This document shows positions 12,567 through 13,950 of a DNA stretch of 13,950 bases, one piece after another. A program made the translations under genes and the position numbers. This stretch comes from JBDLID01 sp039715055 (GTDB lineage: Bacteria; Desulfobacterota; Desulfobulbia; Desulfobulbales; Desulfocapsaceae), in the NCBI GenBank assembly GCA_039715055.1, contig JBDLID010000082.1, positions 1 through 13,950 of the forward strand, read 5' to 3'. Under the pieces are notes generated by a model, which searched no databases, was not told the origin of the DNA, and was given only the letters and a program-made list of their open reading frames with translations. Positions within the stretch are counted from its first letter, which is position 1. Each line of letters opens with the position of its first letter.

Positions 12567-13463
12567 ATGAAGGAAAAAACAATATTATGTGTTGATGATG
12601 ACCCGGGTATGCATGCCCTGCTCCATGAGCAGCTGGAACTGAGCGGATACCTGTCCCACCATGCAATACACGGAAATGAGGCTATTGAGAAACTTGGCCG
12701 GGGCAATATCGACCTCGTTCTTCTTGACATCAATATGCCGGGGATGGACGGCTTCAAGGTCCTCGACTATATCAAGGATCAGAAGGAGATCAAACACATC
12801 CCGGTTATCTTTGTCTCCAGTCTCAACAGAGAACATCTGAAGGTCAAAGGTTTCGAAAGCGGCGCGGACGACTTCATCGTCAAGCCCTTTACCGGGCCGG
12901 AGCTGCTGGCACGTATCAAGGCAGTGCTCAGGCGTACGGAGAAACTGCGGCCGAAAGAGGAGGCGGCACAGGGTAATGTCAATGACCTTGGGCTGTTTGA
13001 GCTTCTTCATATGCTCTCTTTTTCAGGCAACAGTTACCTGGTTACTTTTCCTGAGATGAACGGTAAACTGGTCATTGATAACGGCCATATCTATTCCATG
13101 GAACAAGGGACATTTACAGGCAAGGATGCTCTTTTGAGGTTGTTCCTCCTCGCGGACGGCACATTCTCGATACTTAACAAACCACCTCTGACTGAAGATC
13201 CTGAAAGTGGTATCAATATTGAGTCGCTGATTCTTTATGTCGCCTCTCAGATAGATGAGATAGAGGAAAAACTTGAAATTGCCGGAGTGGTTGATTTGCC
13301 GCTGAACTTGAAACCGGGAAGTTCTGATTTTAGTGACATCCTCAGTTTTGAGAAGCAATTCCCACTCACCGCCAAACAACTCATTGTCAAAATGGATGGC
13401 GATATCGCTGCCAATACGGACAGAGTTGTTGCGGCCCTGGGTGCAGGTCTCCTTTCCTCCTGA
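12567..13463 (+). CDS. Response regulator with receiver and DUF4388 (PATAN) domains
   Basis: A 298-residue protein. The receiver (about 4-125) has Asp9-11 pockets in ILCVDDD, phospho-acceptor Asp54 in LVLLDINMPGMDG, and VKPF near the end. After a short charged linker, residues about 135-220 match DUF4388/PATAN (GLFELLHMLSFSGNSYLVTF, GKLVIDNGHIYSME, TGKDALLRLFLLADGTFSI), a domain found in deltaproteobacterial and cyanobacterial regulators and thought to mediate protein contacts. A further 75 residues at the C-terminus have no recognised fold. It has no DNA-binding domain, so its output is likely protein-protein. It starts 9 bp after the hybrid kinase stop, with a weak ribosome binding site, so the pair is probably co-transcribed and the kinase HPt may phosphorylate Asp54. 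Confidence 0.88.
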   Translation: MKEKTILCVDDDPGMHALLHEQLELSGYLSHHAIHGNEAIEKLGRGNIDLVLLDINMPGMDGFKVLDYIKDQKEIKHIPVIFVSSLNREHLKVKGFESGADDFIVKPFTGPELLARIKAVLRRTEKLRPKEEAAQGNVNDLGLFELLHMLSFSGNSYLVTFPEMNGKLVIDNGHIYSMEQGTFTGKDALLRLFLLADGTFSILNKPPLTEDPESGINIESLILYVASQIDEIEEKLEIAGVVDLPLNLKPGSSDFSDILSFEKQFPLTAKQLIVKMDGDIAANTDRVVAALGAGLLSS

Positions 13464-13591
13464 TAATCTGTCGGTGAAAACCCTTTCTGCCAATCTCTTC
13501 GTCACAGGCTAAATATATAAACAATCACCACTGCAACTAACTCCTCTGTTCGACAGAACCTCATTGAAAAACCATATGTGAACAGCAACCC

Positions 13592-13950
13592 GTGAAAACT
13601 GTGCTGAAAAAACAAAAAATTTTAATTGTCGACGATATGCCCGACAATATCAGTCTGCTCGGCCAGTGCCTGCGGGATTCATATGAAATCATTATTGCCA
13701 CCAATGGTTACGACGCCCTGACCCTTGCCCAGGAGTCGCCCCAACCTGACCTTATCCTGCTTGATGTCATGATGCCAGATCTGGACGGCTATGAAGTCTG
13801 TCGGCAGCTTAAAGACAGTGTCAACACCAAAAAAATTCCGGTCATTTTTGTAACCGCGTTGCGGGAGTATGAAAACGAAGCGAAAGGGTTTGAGGTCGGC
13901 GGGGTCGATTATATCACAAAACCCATTAGCCCGCCGGTTGTTCGTGCCAG
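13592..13950 (+). CDS. Response regulator receiver protein, cut by the window edge
   Basis: The frame encodes a receiver domain that runs off the right edge. It has KILIVDDMPDN at the start, phospho-acceptor Asp58 in LILLDVMMPDLDGYEVC, the VTA segment after beta-4, and DYITKPISPP near the end. The motif ENEAKGFEVGGVDYITKPISPP is typical of receivers that precede GGDEF, HD-GYP or kinase outputs, but the output domain is outside the window. In-frame GTG codons at 13592 and 13601 are possible starts; neither has a clear ribosome binding site, and the upstream in-frame stop is at 13565. The receiver is similar to that of the LuxR-type regulator at 9383, suggesting local duplication. It is separated from the PATAN protein by about 128 bp in which I see no clear promoter or terminator. 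Confidence 0.82.
   Translation, partial: MKTVLKKQKILIVDDMPDNISLLGQCLRDSYEIIIATNGYDALTLAQESPQPDLILLDVMMPDLDGYEVCRQLKDSVNTKKIPVIFVTALREYENEAKGFEVGGVDYITKPISPPVVRA

Noticed and set aside
13023..13505. 160-codon frame opposite the receiver-PATAN gene
   Set aside because: It is antisense to a well-supported gene and has no family features or ribosome binding site.

Overview
The window looks like a chromosomal segment of a Gram-negative deltaproteobacterium (Desulfobacterota, perhaps near the Desulfobulbales). This placement is inferred from gene content: hybrid histidine kinases, a receiver-DUF4388 (PATAN) protein, a receiver-LuxR protein with a linker seen often in sulfate-reducer regulators, and a rhombosortase-like protease. 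I recognise no tRNA, rRNA, CRISPR array or transposase gene.

Layout. (1) 26-2128 (+) is a membrane-anchored PAS-PAS hybrid histidine kinase, open to the left edge. (2) 2129-2536 has no convincing gene but holds a 143-bp long imperfect palindrome (2345-2487) that resembles a MITE or REP-like element. (3) 2537-2995 (+) is a HIT-family protein, converging tail to tail with the next block. (4) 7685 back to 3013 (-) is a tightly packed four-gene unit: a secreted VIT/VWA protein with a C-terminal GGG-plus-membrane-helix tail, a rhomboid (rhombosortase-like) protease, an isochorismatase-fold cysteine hydrolase, and the RNA ligase RtcB. (5) 7686-7897 is a divergent control region. (6) 7898-9373 (+) is a sigma-54 activator with an unrecognised N-terminal domain, followed 9 bp later by a receiver-LuxR regulator. 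(7) 10274-10508 holds repeats and a sigma-70-type promoter. (8) 10509 to the right edge (+) is a phosphorelay cluster: PAS hybrid kinase with receiver and HPt, receiver-PATAN protein, and the start of another receiver protein.

The most interesting part is the centre. Reading the minus strand away from the activator gene, the divergent region holds TGTAC-type repeats and palindromes (candidate enhancer), a perfect match to the IHF consensus, and a GG-N10-GC sigma-54 promoter (TGGCATACTTCTCGCT). They lie in the order and at the distances expected for sigma-54 control. The inferred system is an inducible unit in which the activator switches on a surface VIT/VWA protein, the protease that may process its C-terminus, a small-molecule hydrolase and an RNA-repair ligase. 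E. coli also controls rtcB through a sigma-54 activator (RtcR), but the activator here does not look like RtcR at its N-terminus and the partner genes differ. The sequence gives the layout and motifs; the shared function is a hypothesis.
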